Positions 1-8,154 of a DNA stretch of 64,000 nucleotides are shown here, piece by piece. The stretch spans positions 18,885-82,884 of the forward strand of contig CALUFM010000009.1 of the NCBI GenBank assembly GCA_944319935.1, in the 5' to 3' direction. The first letter of the stretch is position 1; each line of letters opens with the position of its first letter. This stretch comes from an uncultured Prevotella sp. GTDB lineage: Bacteria > Bacteroidota > Bacteroidia > Bacteroidales > Bacteroidaceae. Made by a program: the position numbers and the translations under genes. The notes beneath the pieces are model-generated. The model worked only from the letters and a program-made list of their open reading frames with translations, had not been told where the DNA came from and did no database searches.

Positions 1-2
1 TG

Positions 3-653
3 TACCACCTTATAAAGAAGCTCGGCTTCAAGGAGGCCAACGACTTTTACAGGCATATAGCCGACGGCTCTCTTGACGTGAACGACGTGATAGAACGTTA
101 CCAGGAACTGTTGCATCATGACACGACGCAGCAGCAACAGCAGCCGGCGCGCAGCGCGGAAGCGTTCAACTTCGAGAACCCGAACGAGGAAATCACACGT
201 TCGAGCGACGATGTCCTCGTGATAGACCGCAACCTGAAAGGCATTGACTACACGCTGGCGAAATGCTGCCACCCCATCTACGGCGACGACGTGTTCGGCT
301 TCGTGACCGTAAACGGCGGCATAAAAATCCACCGCACCGACTGCCCGAACGCGCCGGAGATGCGCAAACGCTTCGGTTACCGTGTGGTCAAGGCCAAGTG
401 GAGCGGCAAGGGAAGTTCGCAATACTCGATAACGCTGAAGATTATCGGCAACGACGACATCGGCATCGTGAACAACATAACGAGCATAATATCAAAAGAG
501 GAGAAAATCATGATGCGCAGCATCAACATAGACAGCCATGACGGACTGTTCAGCGGCAACCTTGAGGTTAACGTGGAGGACACCTCGCGCCTTGAGCAAC
601 TTATCAAGAAGCTGCGCAACGTGAAAGGGGTAAAGCAGATAATAAGGTTATGA
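3..653 (+). CDS. RelA/SpoT family (p)ppGpp synthetase/hydrolase, C-terminal part
   Basis: The frame is open from base 3, so this is the last 216 residues of a protein that begins outside the window. Rel/Spo proteins make and/or degrade the stringent-response alarmone (p)ppGpp in the cytoplasm. What is visible is the regulatory end: a segment with the conserved CCHP motif (AKCCHPIYGDDVFGFVT) and HRTDCPN, typical of the zinc-finger/conserved-cysteine domain, then a C-terminal ACT domain (about the last 75 residues, beginning near YSITLKIIGNDDIGIVNNIT). Catalytic domains are not in the window, so it cannot be told whether this is the synthetase-only or bifunctional type. A Gln-rich stretch (TTQQQQQPA) marks the linker before the CCHP domain. 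Confidence 0.93.
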   Translation, partial: YHLIKKLGFKEANDFYRHIADGSLDVNDVIERYQELLHHDTTQQQQQPARSAEAFNFENPNEEITRSSDDVLVIDRNLKGIDYTLAKCCHPIYGDDVFGFVTVNGGIKIHRTDCPNAPEMRKRFGYRVVKAKWSGKGSSQYSITLKIIGNDDIGIVNNITSIISKEEKIMMRSINIDSHDGLFSGNLEVNVEDTSRLEQLIKKLRNVKGVKQIIRL

Positions 654-685
654 CGGGCTGCCGGTCATTGGTTTCAGATTAATGC

Positions 686-722
686 AAACGGGCTTGGGGC
701 AATTCGCCTCAAGCCCGTTTGG
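686..722. terminator. Bidirectional hairpin between the convergent rel and tetR genes
   Basis: A 15-bp near-perfect stem (686-700 with 706-720, loop AATTC) lies between two convergent genes. T-runs are short on both sides, so it may be a weak intrinsic terminator. Confidence 0.65.
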
Positions 723-754
723 GTTGGTATTTGCCAATCATTTCTTTATGCGTA

Positions 755-1381
755 TCAGTTTTTTTCCACAAACCTGTCAAGATATTCAAGCCCCTTTTCC
801 GTACAGCAGCCACGCATGAAGACGATGACGAAGGTGTGGAAAATCTCGTCCAACTTGTATTTTTCATAAAGGCGTGTGCGCATTACGTGGTTCATGGTGG
901 CATCGCCCATCTTGTTTATTATGTCATAATTCAAGTCGCTGCGGAAGAAGCCATGCTCTATGCCCTTGCGCATGAACTCCTGCGAGCGGGCGGTCTGCTT
1001 GGCGTTGTTGGCCTTGAAGAAGTTGACGATGCGCTCATACTTGTCCATTTCGATGAAAAACAACGGGTTGATTGAGCCCAAGTCTTTCAGCCGCAACTTT
1101 ATGAAATACGCGACAACGGCCATCTCGTTCTCGGCGTTCTCCGCATAGTCGGACAGTTTTTTCATCAGGACCTCGTTCTCGTTCTTTACGCATTCATAAA
1201 GCAAGTCCTCCTTGTTGCTGTAAATCTCGTACAAGGTGCGTTTCGATATTGCCATCTCCGTGGCAATATCGTCCATGCGCACGGCCTTGATGCCTTTCTT
1301 TTTGAAAAGCGACATCGCCGTGTCGAGTATCTTGTGCCTCAAGCCTTCGCGATAGGCGGTCACGTTGCCGGTTTTGCGCAT
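755..1381 (-). CDS. TetR/AcrR family transcriptional regulator
   Basis: A 208-residue one-component repressor. The N-terminal 50 residues form a TetR helix-turn-helix (LRHKILDTAMSLFKKKGIKA, then MDDIATEMAISKRTLYEIYSNKEDLL, the classic recognition-helix pattern). The remaining all-helical part would bind an unknown ligand. The ATG at 1381 is preferred over an upstream TTG at 1402. It is divergent from the malic enzyme gene, with a promoter on the minus strand (TTAACTTTGC just before the gene), so it could regulate itself or the malic enzyme; that is inference from position only. No ligand or efflux partner is evident next to it. Confidence 0.9.
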   Translation of the reverse strand: MRKTGNVTAYREGLRHKILDTAMSLFKKKGIKAVRMDDIATEMAISKRTLYEIYSNKEDLLYECVKNENEVLMKKLSDYAENAENEMAVVAYFIKLRLKDLGSINPLFFIEMDKYERIVNFFKANNAKQTARSQEFMRKGIEHGFFRSDLNYDIINKMGDATMNHVMRTRLYEKYKLDEIFHTFVIVFMRGCCTEKGLEYLDRFVEKN

Positions 1382-1396
1382 TTGTTTTGTTTTTAT

Positions 1397-1461
1397 TTGC
1401 AAAGTTAATAAATTATTTTCGAAAAAAAACTATTTGGCTTCATTTATTTTTCTTACATTTG
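1397..1461. promoter_or_regulatory. Divergent promoters for tetR (minus) and malic enzyme (plus)
   Basis: On the plus strand TTTG (1433-1436) is followed by TACATTTG (1454-1461), a Bacteroidetes -33/-7 pair with 17 bp between. On the minus strand the reverse complement of GCAAAGTTAA (from 1399) gives a -7 box TTAACTTTGC. The AT-rich stretch between has an A8 run. The malic enzyme leader is then about 150 nt, with no recognised riboswitch. Confidence 0.6.
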
Positions 1462-1616
1462 CATGCGTTTTTTACGCAAAATGAGTGGTAAAAAGGCGAA
1501 TTTGATTGAAAAATGTGTGTCAAAACGAATAAAACGGTGGAAATACAGGCTGTTTTCTTCAAAATTTGAAATGTCGCCTTTGTGCTGAATTTTCTAATAT
1601 TCAAGTCATATCAGAT

Positions 1617-3911
1617 ATGGTAAACATCACAAAAGAAGCCGCCCTTGAGTATCACAAGAACGGCAAACCCGGAAAAATCGAAGTAAAACCGACAAAGCCC
1701 TACAGGACGCAGACCGACCTGAGCCTGGCTTATTCGCCCGGAGTGGCTTTCCCTTGCCTTGAAATCCAGAAGACGCCTGACGACGTTTACAAGTACACCG
1801 ACAAGGGCAACCTTGTGGCCGTAATCAGCAACGGCACAGCCGTGCTTGGCCTTGGCGACATCGGCGCGATGAGCGGCAAGCCCGTCATGGAGGGCAAGGG
1901 GCTTCTGTTCAAGATTTACGGCGGCATCGACGTGTTCGACATCGAAGTCAACGAGAAAGACCCTGAGAAGTTCTGCGAGGCAGTGGAGCGCATCGCGCCC
2001 ACCTTCGGCGGCATCAACCTTGAGGACATCAAGGCCCCTGAATGTTTTTACATAGAGGAAAGGCTCAAGCGCACGCTTGACATTCCCGTGATGCACGACG
2101 ACCAGCACGGCACGGCCATCATATCGGCCGCAGGACTGAAGAACGCCCTCGAGGTGGCGGGAAAAGACATATCAGAGGTGAAAATCGTGGTGAACGGCGC
2201 GGGAGCGGCGGCCATATCATGCACAAAACTGTATATTGCGCTCGGCGCGAAGAAAGAGAACATCGTCATGTTGGACTCCAAAGGCGTGATAACATCCGAC
2301 CGCGAGAACCTGACCGAGCAGAAGCGGCAGTTCGCCACCGACCGCCGCGACGTGCATACGCTGGCCGAGGCCGTCAGCGGAGCGGACGTGTTCGTGGGCT
2401 TGTCGAAGGGCAACGTGCTTACGCAAGACATGGTGCGCTCGATGGCCGACAAGCCCATCGTCTTCGCCTTGGCCAATCCTGTGCCTGAAATATCCTACGA
2501 AGACGCCATGGCCAGCCGTCCAGACGTGCTTATGAGTACGGGACGTTCTGACTATCCCAACCAAATCAACAACGTAATAGGCTTCCCCTACATCTTCCGC
2601 GGCGCGCTCGACGTACACGCCACGGCCATCAACGAGGAGATGAAGATGGCCGCAGTAAACGCCATAGCCGACCTTGCGAAGCAGCCCGTGCCTGATGTTG
2701 TCAACGACGTTTACCAGGTAAACAAGCTCGCCTTCGGCCCTTCATATTTCATACCGAAGCCCGTTGACCCGCGCCTGATCACCGAAGTTTCGGCCGCCGT
2801 GGCCAAGGCCGCCATCGAGAGCGGCGTGGCGCGCAAGACCATAACCGACTGGGACGGCTACAAGAACCGACTGCGCGAGATGCTGGGACAGGAAACCAAG
2901 CTGACCCAGAAACTGTATGACACGGCGCGCAAGCATCCGCAGCGAGTGGTCTTCGCCGAAGGCATACATCCCACCATGCTGAAAGCCGCCGTGCAGGCCA
3001 AGAACGAAGGCATCTGCCATCCCATCCTGCTGGGCAACGACGAGCGCATAGAGAAACTGGCCAAGGAGCTTGACCTCAGCCTTGAGGGCGTTGAAATAGT
3101 CAACCTGCGCCACGACCGCGAGAACGACCGCCGCGAACGCTACGCCCGCATACTGACGGAGAAGCGCAAGCGTCAGGGCTACACGCTGCAGGAAGCCAAC
3201 GACAAGATGTTTGAGCGAAACTATTTCGGCATGATGATGGTTGAGACTGGCGACGCCGACGCCTTCATAACAGGTCTTTATACCAAATACTCCAACACGA
3301 TAAAGGTGGCCAAGGAGGTCATCGGCATACAGCCGGGCTTCGGCCATTTCGGCACGATGCACATCATCAATTCGAAGAAGGGCGTGCTTTATCTTGCCGA
3401 CACGCTTATCAACCGACTGCCCAACAAGGACGTGCTTGTTGACATAGCCCGCCTGAGCGCGAACACCGTGCGCTTCTTCAACGACGAACCGCACATAGCG
3501 ATGATAAGCTACTCAAACTTCGGCACTGATGATTGCGGCAACCCGGCGCAGGTACATGCCGCCGTGGAGGAGATGCAGCAGCGTTATCCTGACCTGGCGA
3601 TAGACGGCGAGATGCAGGTGAACTTCGCGTTGAACACCAAACTGCGCGACGCAAAATATCCGTTTACACGCCTGAAAGACAAGGATGTCAACACGCTGGT
3701 GTTCCCCAACCTGTCGAGCGCGAACAGTTCTTACAAGCTGCTTCAGGCACTGAACCCTGACGCCGAGATAATCGGTCCCATCCAGATGGGGCTGAACAAG
3801 CCCATACATTTCACCGACTTTGAATGCTCGGTGCGCGATGTCGTCAACATCACGGCCGTGGCGGTAATCGACGCTTACGTGCAGAAAATCATGTGCAACA
3901 TGAGGAAGTGA
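1617..3911 (+). CDS. maeB: NADP-dependent malic enzyme with C-terminal phosphotransacetylase-like domain
   Basis: Oxidative decarboxylation of malate to pyruvate, giving NADPH. The protein is 764 residues, matching the MaeB-type fusion (E. coli MaeB is about 760). The N-terminal malic domain has [12 protein letters not shown] and the catalytic region DDQHGTA; the NAD(P)-binding region carries GAGAAA. From about residue 435 onwards a phosphate acetyl/butyryl-transferase-like domain follows ([28 protein letters not shown]), which in characterised homologues is regulatory rather than catalytic. A TTG-initiated extension to 1566 adds 17 residues with no family support, so the ATG at 1617 is chosen. 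It stands alone, downstream of the divergent TetR gene. Confidence 0.95.
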   Translation: MVNITKEAALEYHKNGKPGKIEVKPTKPYRTQTDLSLAYSPGVAFPCLEIQKTPDDVYKYTDKGNLVAVISNGTAVLGLGDIGAMSGKPVMEGKGLLFKIYGGIDVFDIEVNEKDPEKFCEAVERIAPTFGGINLEDIKAPECFYIEERLKRTLDIPVMHDDQHGTAIISAAGLKNALEVAGKDISEVKIVVNGAGAAAISCTKLYIALGAKKENIVMLDSKGVITSDRENLTEQKRQFATDRRDVHTLAEAVSGADVFVGLSKGNVLTQDMVRSMADKPIVFALANPVPEISYEDAMASRPDVLMSTGRSDYPNQINNVIGFPYIFRGALDVHATAINEEMKMAAVNAIADLAKQPVPDVVNDVYQVNKLAFGPSYFIPKPVDPRLITEVSAAVAKAAIESGVARKTITDWDGYKNRLREMLGQETKLTQKLYDTARKHPQRVVFAEGIHPTMLKAAVQAKNEGICHPILLGNDERIEKLAKELDLSLEGVEIVNLRHDRENDRRERYARILTEKRKRQGYTLQEANDKMFERNYFGMMMVETGDADAFITGLYTKYSNTIKVAKEVIGIQPGFGHFGTMHIINSKKGVLYLADTLINRLPNKDVLVDIARLSANTVRFFNDEPHIAMISYSNFGTDDCGNPAQVHAAVEEMQQRYPDLAIDGEMQVNFALNTKLRDAKYPFTRLKDKDVNTLVFPNLSSANSSYKLLQALNPDAEIIGPIQMGLNKPIHFTDFECSVRDVVNITAVAVIDAYVQKIMCNMRK

Positions 3912-3960
3912 TGACGAGCCGGCAATCCATGGCGTAACGCCTTGGTGGCAAGCATGTTAC

Positions 3961-4036
3961 AATAGGCCGTGTTTCGCACTGCGAAACACGGCCTATTGCG
4001 TTGCGATATGTGGCCTATTGCGTTGCGTTTTGCCGC
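3961..4036. repeat. 22-bp-period palindromic repeat cluster, locus A (also hairpin after maeB)
   Basis: A perfect 17-bp stem (3961-3977 with 3981-3997; loop ACT) runs into a direct repeat of GGCCTATTGCGTTGCG at 3990 and 4012, spacing exactly 22 bp. The start GGCC, the TGCG and the palindromic TTTCGC/GCGAAA match seven other loci in this window. It could also act as terminator for maeB, although no T-run follows. Confidence 0.8.
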
Positions 4037-4087
4037 GTCTGGGAAATTGTCAAGGCAAAAGACAAATGTTTGTCCACCGCCGTCGTA

Positions 4088-4111
4088 TGGGCGAACCCGT
4101 GTGTCCGCACT
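4088..4111. repeat. GGGCG-ACCCGTGTGTCCGC hairpin remnant
   Basis: This sequence matches, with a few changes, the perfect hairpin at 60670-60691. Here the stem is damaged (GGGCGAAC against GTCCGCAC). The rest of 3912-4178 contains no convincing gene. Confidence 0.5.
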
Positions 4112-4178
4112 GATTAAACCTAAATCGGTCGTTGCATGGCGACGGCAGTTGGGGATAGGACGGTTGGCAGACGAGGCG

Positions 4179-4544
4179 TTATTCGTGCTGCTTCTGCTTT
4201 TTCTTGCGCCTGAACGACGCTATGCTCGCGGCAATGTTTATTACGGTTGAGACAGCAAGCGTGATGACAAACCACTGCTTGAAACTGTCAAGCATTATTA
4301 ACAGGCACGCTATTATGCCGAACGAGATGGTGTAAGCCAGCAGCACCATGTCGGCGATGCGCCTCATCGTGTCCCCTTTTCGCCTTAAATATGCGGCGAG
4401 GCAGAGTATGATGCCGAATGTCAATGCCCATACTGGGGGCTTGGCTTGCTGGTATATGGCGATGGCGAAGATGGCCGTGAAGACCACGCCCTGTATCAGC
4501 CACCAGGCAGATATTGCTTTGTCCTTTTTCGATGTTGTGTTCAT
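4179..4544 (-). CDS. Small integral membrane protein of unknown function
   Basis: A 121-residue protein starting MNTTSKKDKAISAWW, with four likely membrane helices (around WWLIQGVVFTAIFAIAIY, VWALTFGIILCLAAYL, ADMVLLAYTISFGIIACLL and FVITLAVSTVINIAASIASF) and a strongly basic tail ending KKKQKQ. The ATG at 4544 is chosen because the upstream 27 residues are not hydrophobic and look like untranslated leader. I do not recognise the family. It is on the same strand as the ZIP transporter upstream of it (114 bp gap), so co-transcription is possible. Confidence 0.75.
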   Translation of the reverse strand: MNTTSKKDKAISAWWLIQGVVFTAIFAIAIYQQAKPPVWALTFGIILCLAAYLRRKGDTMRRIADMVLLAYTISFGIIACLLIMLDSFKQWFVITLAVSTVINIAASIASFRRKKKQKQHE

Positions 4545-4658
4545 TATTAGTGTTTTTATGTGTTGCGCATACGCCAGATTGTTTTTTATCGCCAATTTGC
4601 TGCAGGGCATTTGCCTTTGATTCATCTGGCTTTTTAAAGTTCCTTGTCGGTCGCCGAA

Positions 4659-5429
4659 TTACCCTAAAACCACGTCAAGCACCATCATCAGCGTGAAACC
4701 TATGGCGAAGCCGATGGTGCCGATGTTGCTGTGTTCGCCCTCTGACATTTCAGGTATAAGCTCTTCAACAACGACGTAGAGCATCGCGCCGGCTGCGAAA
4801 GCCAGCAGGTAGGGCAGGGCGGGCGTCATGACTGAGGCCAGGAGTACGACGAGCAGACCGCCGATTGGTTCTACAAGGCCGCTCAGCGCGCCCATGGTGA
4901 ACGAGCGCAAGCGGCTGTTGCCCGCCGCGCGCATGGGCATTGAGATTATGGCTCCTTCGGGAATGTTCTGTATGGCGATGCCGAGAGCCATGGCCATTGC
5001 CGCGGCCGTGGTGATTTGCGCTTCGGCTTGCAACGCCCCGGCGAGGACAACGCCCACGCCCATGCCCTCGGGCAGGTTGTGTATTGTCACCGCAAGCGAC
5101 AGCATCGCCGTGCGCGACAGGCGGCTGCGAGGGCCTTCTGGTTTGGCGTTGCCTATGTGGAGGTGGGGCGTGAGGCGGTCGATTAGCAGCAGGAAAGCCA
5201 TGCCGGCAAGGAAGCCTGCCGCCGCCGGGACGACTGACAGTTTGCCCATGTCGGCGGCCATGTCCATGCCGGGGATTAGCAATGACCACACCGAGGCTGC
5301 CACCATGACGCCTGAGGCGAAGCCGAGGAGCGACTTCTGAACCTGCACGGGCATCTTGTCTTTCATGAAAAACACGAAAGCCGAGCCAAGAACCGTGCCC
5401 AAGAAAGGAATGAGAAGGGTGAGAAGCAT
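4659..5429 (-). CDS. zupT: ZIP-family divalent metal transporter (ZupT-like)
   Basis: A 256-residue inner-membrane protein, the length of E. coli ZupT (257). ZIP proteins import Zn2+, Fe2+ and other divalent metals. It has eight predicted helices and both family signatures: HNLPEGMGVG in helix 4 and QNIPEGAII in helix 5, which form the binuclear metal site, and EPIGG further on. The variable loop between helices 3 and 4 holds HLHIG, as expected for a cytoplasmic metal-binding loop. The ATG at 5429 is chosen; the 23-residue upstream extension is translated repeat sequence. No Zur or Fur box was recognised. Confidence 0.92.
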   Translation of the reverse strand: MLLTLLIPFLGTVLGSAFVFFMKDKMPVQVQKSLLGFASGVMVAASVWSLLIPGMDMAADMGKLSVVPAAAGFLAGMAFLLLIDRLTPHLHIGNAKPEGPRSRLSRTAMLSLAVTIHNLPEGMGVGVVLAGALQAEAQITTAAAMAMALGIAIQNIPEGAIISMPMRAAGNSRLRSFTMGALSGLVEPIGGLLVVLLASVMTPALPYLLAFAAGAMLYVVVEELIPEMSEGEHSNIGTIGFAIGFTLMMVLDVVLG

Positions 5430-5435
5430 AGACGT

Positions 5436-5526
5436 AAGGTTATGGGGTTGTGCGGTTATACGGTTATACGGGTGTTTGAAATAAGGTTTTATGGACAAAC
5501 CTTATGACCGTATAACCGCATAACTG
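5436..5526. repeat. Word palindrome (word GGTTATAC / GTATAACC)
   Basis: The left arm repeats GGTTAT-type words (GGTTATACGGTTATACGG) and the right arm is their inverse (GACCGTATAACCGCATAA), around a 28-nt spacer. It separates aguB from zupT. Confidence 0.8.
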
Positions 5527-5533
5527 TCAAATA

Positions 5534-6412
5534 TTATCTGTCAATAAATCTCCGTGTTATTTCACCGTATTCGTCAATCCTGCGGTCGCGCAGGAACGGC
5601 CACCAGCGGCGCACTTGCTCGCCGCGGCGCAGGTCGATGTCTATAACGGCGCGCTCTTCGTCGGTGCCGGATGCTCGGTAAAGCATTTCGCCTTGCGGCC
5701 CGGCAACGAACGAACTGCCCCAGAACTGTATGCCGTTGGTTTGGCCTGACGGGTCAACTTCGTGGCCTACGCGGTTTACGGCGACAACAGGCAGGCCGTT
5801 GGCTACGGCGTGTCCGCGCTGCACCGTCGTCCACGCCTCGCGCTGACGCTGCTGTTCCGCCTCTGTGTCAGAGCTTTCGTAGCCGATGGCTGTCGGGTAA
5901 ATAAGCATATCCGCGCCCTGAAGAGCCATGAGGCGGGCGGCTTCAGGATACCACTGGTCCCAGCAGACAAGGACGCCGAGGCGGCCTACTGACGTGTCGA
6001 TGGGGTGGAAGCCGATGTCGCCCGGCGTGAAATAAAACTTCTCGTAATAAGCGGGGTCGTCGGGGATGTGCATCTTTCGGTATTTGCCCGCTATCGTTCC
6101 GTCACGTTCGATTACTACGGCTGTGTTGTGGTAAAGCCCCGCCGCGCGCCTTTCGAACAGCGAAGTGACTATCACTACGCCGAGTTCTTTGGCCAAAGAG
6201 CCGAAAAAGTCGGTTGACGGTCCTGGTATTGGTTCGGCCAAGTCGAAGTTGTCAACGCTTTCAACTTGGCAGAAATACAGCGAGTTGTGCAGTTCTTGCA
6301 GCACGATAAGCTCTGCGCCTTCGGCGGCCAAAGCCCTTATGCCATCGGCCAGACGGCGCATGTTGTCGGCGCGGTCGGCCGTGTTGTGTTGTTGGATGAT
6401 GCCTGTTTTCAT
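5534..6412 (-). CDS. aguB: N-carbamoylputrescine amidohydrolase
   Basis: Nitrilase-superfamily enzyme that hydrolyses N-carbamoylputrescine to putrescine, CO2 and ammonia. The 292-residue length is normal for AguB. The catalytic triad is visible: Glu40 (VLQELHN), Lys113 (KYRKMHIPDD) and Cys150 (VCWDQWYPEAA). The start is set at the ATG at 6412 (MKTGIIQQHN): upstream frame is open to 6484 but those 24 residues are encoded by an intergenic word palindrome. The gene follows agmatine deiminase on the same strand, so the two form the last steps of putrescine synthesis from agmatine. Confidence 0.94.
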   Translation of the reverse strand: MKTGIIQQHNTADRADNMRRLADGIRALAAEGAELIVLQELHNSLYFCQVESVDNFDLAEPIPGPSTDFFGSLAKELGVVIVTSLFERRAAGLYHNTAVVIERDGTIAGKYRKMHIPDDPAYYEKFYFTPGDIGFHPIDTSVGRLGVLVCWDQWYPEAARLMALQGADMLIYPTAIGYESSDTEAEQQRQREAWTTVQRGHAVANGLPVVAVNRVGHEVDPSGQTNGIQFWGSSFVAGPQGEMLYRASGTDEERAVIDIDLRRGEQVRRWWPFLRDRRIDEYGEITRRFIDR

Positions 6413-6424
6413 GTTTTGTTTTTT

Positions 6425-6533
6425 ATAGTTACGAGTTACAAGCAGACAAGTGACAAGGAGATATGCCTTGTAAGGGTTTTCCATCTCAATCAGAAAAGCC
6501 TTGTCTGCTTGTCTCTTGTCTGCTTGTCAACTG
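6425..6533. repeat. Word palindrome (word CAAGCAGA / CTTGTCTG) between aguA and aguB
   Basis: The left arm has ACAAGCAGACAAGTGACAAG and the right arm has TTGTCTGCTTGTC words in the inverse orientation. The aguA stop codon (6527-6529) is formed by this element, and in-frame reading through it creates a false N-terminal extension of aguB. Confidence 0.85.
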
Positions 6534-7561
6534 AATAATTGCATTGTGCAACAGTGCAGCGAGCCATGCTGGCGGATGACAGTGCGGCTGTCGATGCCGA
6601 TAAGTTCACGGCCGGGAAACGCTTCGCCGATAATCCGTGCGGCCTCGGCGTCGTTGTCGGGCTGGCCGTATGTGGGGTAGATTACAGCCCCGTTGATAAT
6701 TACGAAGTTGGCATAAGTGGCGGGAAGGCGGTCGTCTCCGTCGTAAATGGGGCGCGGCATGGGCAGCGGCAATAGGCGGTAAGGCCGCCCGTCGGTGGTG
6801 CGGAACGTGCCGAGTTGTTCTTCCATCAGCCTCAGGTCGGCGTAATGGCAGTCGTTATTGTCTGTGCAGCGCACATACAACAACGTGCTGTCAGGCGCGG
6901 TGCGCACAAGTGTGTCGATGTGCCCGTCGGTGTCGTCGCCCTCCAAGTGCCCGTGGTCAATCCACAGTATGCGTTCAGCGCAGAGCCATTTTTTCAACCG
7001 TTGTTCAATATCCTGCCGTGAGAGTGGCTGGTTGCGGTGTGGGGCGAGCAGGCATTGGCTCGTTGTGAACACCGTGCCTTGCCCGTCGCTTTCAATCGAA
7101 CCGCCCTCAAGCACGAAGTCGTTGTGGTCAAAGTATTCGCCTTTGACCGCTTTGTTGTCATAGAGGCTGCGGTTGATGGCGTTGTCAAGGTCGGCCGGAA
7201 ACTTGTCGCCCCAGCCGTTGAAGCGGAAGTCGAGCAGCCTTGTGGCACTGCCGTTTGTAAGAGTTATGAAGCCATGGTCGCGCGCCCAAGTGTCGTTCGT
7301 GGGGCAACGGTGCAGCGTTATGTTGGCCATCTGACAGTCTGACAGCCGCTTCTCAAGCTGCGTTTTCACGTTGTCTGGCTCAGGGGTGACGACAATCAGT
7401 CGTTCATGGCGTGTTATGGCGTCAGCCATTTCAACGTAAGTGGCGCATATATCGTCAAGATATTCGCTCCAGTCGGTAGCCGCGTGCGGCCATGTCAGTT
7501 GCATCGCGCTTTGTTTCGCCCATTCAGGCGGCAGCATGTAGTTGTCAATGTTATTTTGCAT
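6527..7561 (-). CDS. aguA: Agmatine deiminase (peptidyl-arginine deiminase-type fold)
   Basis: Converts agmatine to N-carbamoylputrescine plus ammonia. A 344-residue protein with family motifs MQLTWPH, NDTWARDHGF, and the C-terminal catalytic cysteine in GSLHC (Cys337, last eight residues). The conserved FNGWGDKF and EGGSIESDGQG motifs are also present. The ATG at 7561 is preferred to a TTG at 7576. A promoter is visible upstream on the minus strand (TACCTTTG, reverse complement around 7592). Followed directly by aguB through a word palindrome. Confidence 0.94.
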   Translation of the reverse strand: MQNNIDNYMLPPEWAKQSAMQLTWPHAATDWSEYLDDICATYVEMADAITRHERLIVVTPEPDNVKTQLEKRLSDCQMANITLHRCPTNDTWARDHGFITLTNGSATRLLDFRFNGWGDKFPADLDNAINRSLYDNKAVKGEYFDHNDFVLEGGSIESDGQGTVFTTSQCLLAPHRNQPLSRQDIEQRLKKWLCAERILWIDHGHLEGDDTDGHIDTLVRTAPDSTLLYVRCTDNNDCHYADLRLMEEQLGTFRTTDGRPYRLLPLPMPRPIYDGDDRLPATYANFVIINGAVIYPTYGQPDNDAEAARIIGEAFPGRELIGIDSRTVIRQHGSLHCCTMQLFS

Positions 7562-7681
7562 GTCGGCTTTTTGCAAGTTGTTATTCCTTTACAAAGGTAG
7601 TGTAAGTAAGGTGAATAAGCAAATAAATGCGCCTTTTTTAGCCGTGTGACACGAAAAGTGACCGTTTGTCAGATAAAATGG

Positions 7682-7715
7682 TTGATGTAAATCAATCGGT
7701 TTGACACATGTCAAA
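7682..7715. promoter_or_regulatory. Two adjacent operator-like palindromes: FNR/CRP-type box and TTTGACA dyad
   Basis: TTGATGTAAATCAA (7682-7695) fits the FNR-type consensus TTGATnnnnATCAA exactly. Four bases later TTTGACACATGTCAAA (7700-7715) is a dyad with 7-bp arms. Both lie about 60-95 bp upstream of the -7 box of the small ORF at 7865, and also behind the aguA promoter on the other strand. Confidence 0.6.
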
Positions 7716-7775
7716 AACAGTTGGCATAAAGTCATTTTCCTGCATGTCGGAGTTACAACGTTTTGCCATTGGTAT

Positions 7776-7783
7776 TAACTTTG
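7776..7783 (+). promoter_or_regulatory. -7 box (TAACTTTG) of the small ORF transcript
   Basis: A good -7 element, but no clear TTTG at the usual distance (about 7750-7756 reads GGAGTTA). A promoter lacking a good -33 next to upstream dyads suggests activator dependence; this is inference. Confidence 0.5.
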
Positions 7784-7864
7784 CAGCAGAAATAAAGGAA
7801 AAAGGATAACAGGATGTGAAGATGCATCCGACATGTAGAACTAAATGAGAAAGGTAAAAAGGTT

Positions 7865-7969
7865 ATGAAAAAGATTGTTAACAGGATTTTAGACAGCAAG
7901 AAGTTCAACAGGTATTGCGTGAACGTTTTGAAGATGTACAACTACGGACGTGTAAACATGCCTGTGTGA
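7865..7969 (+). CDS. Putative 34-residue basic small protein
   Basis: ATG at 7865 is preceded by a purine-rich GAAAGGTAAAAAGG and opens a 34-codon frame ending TGA at 7967-7969. The peptide begins MKKIVNRILDSKKFNRYC and ends KMYNYGRVNMPV; it has about nine Lys/Arg against a single Asp, so it is strongly basic and could be amphipathic. It sits alone in a 570-bp interval, with its own -7 box, upstream dyads and a downstream hairpin with T-run, i.e. a complete transcription unit. I do not recognise a family. Alternative: the unit is a non-coding RNA and the ORF is chance. Confidence 0.55.
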   Translation: MKKIVNRILDSKKFNRYCVNVLKMYNYGRVNMPV

Positions 7970-8069
7970 CGTCTTGAGATGGTTGAAGGCCGAAGGCCGG
8001 ACGCTGTGTGACGCAGCGCGGAAAACGGCAATTTTGGCCTTTGACGAATGCAAACTGACAAATATCTTA

Positions 8070-8120
8070 GTCGGGCTGATTTTATGGCGGAAGCCGTAAT
8101 GTCAGCCCGATTTTCTTGTT
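8070..8120 (+). terminator. Intrinsic terminator after the small ORF
   Basis: Stem TCGGGCTGA (8071-8079) with TCAGCCCGA (8102-8110), an inner GGC/GCC helix, then TTTTCTTGTTTT. Confidence 0.7.
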
Positions 8121-8146
8121 TTAAACCGATTATTTGGTTATTTTTG
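8116..8146 (+). promoter_or_regulatory. Promoter of the nuclease lipoprotein gene
   Basis: TTG (8116-8118), 20 bp, then TATTTTTG (8139-8146). The ATG at 8155 starts only 9 nt after the -7 box, so the transcript should be leaderless or nearly so. Confidence 0.6.
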
Positions 8147-8154
8147 CCATCGTT

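Noticed and set aside
2742..3494. 250-codon antisense ORF inside maeB
   Set aside because: It lies fully opposite a clear maeB frame, has no motifs and matches the usual shadow of G+C-rich third codon positions. Similar shadows at 15605-16507, 40882-41724 and 47607-48386 were left out for the same reason.
3969..4250. 93-codon ORF after maeB
   Set aside because: It starts inside the 22-bp repeat cluster, runs over the GGGCG hairpin and into the opposite-strand membrane-protein gene, with no protein features.
7753..7941. 62-codon minus-strand ORF, hydrophobic
   Set aside because: It lies opposite the small ORF and its leader; the hydrophobic look comes from the purine-rich plus strand. Promoter and terminator signals support the plus strand.
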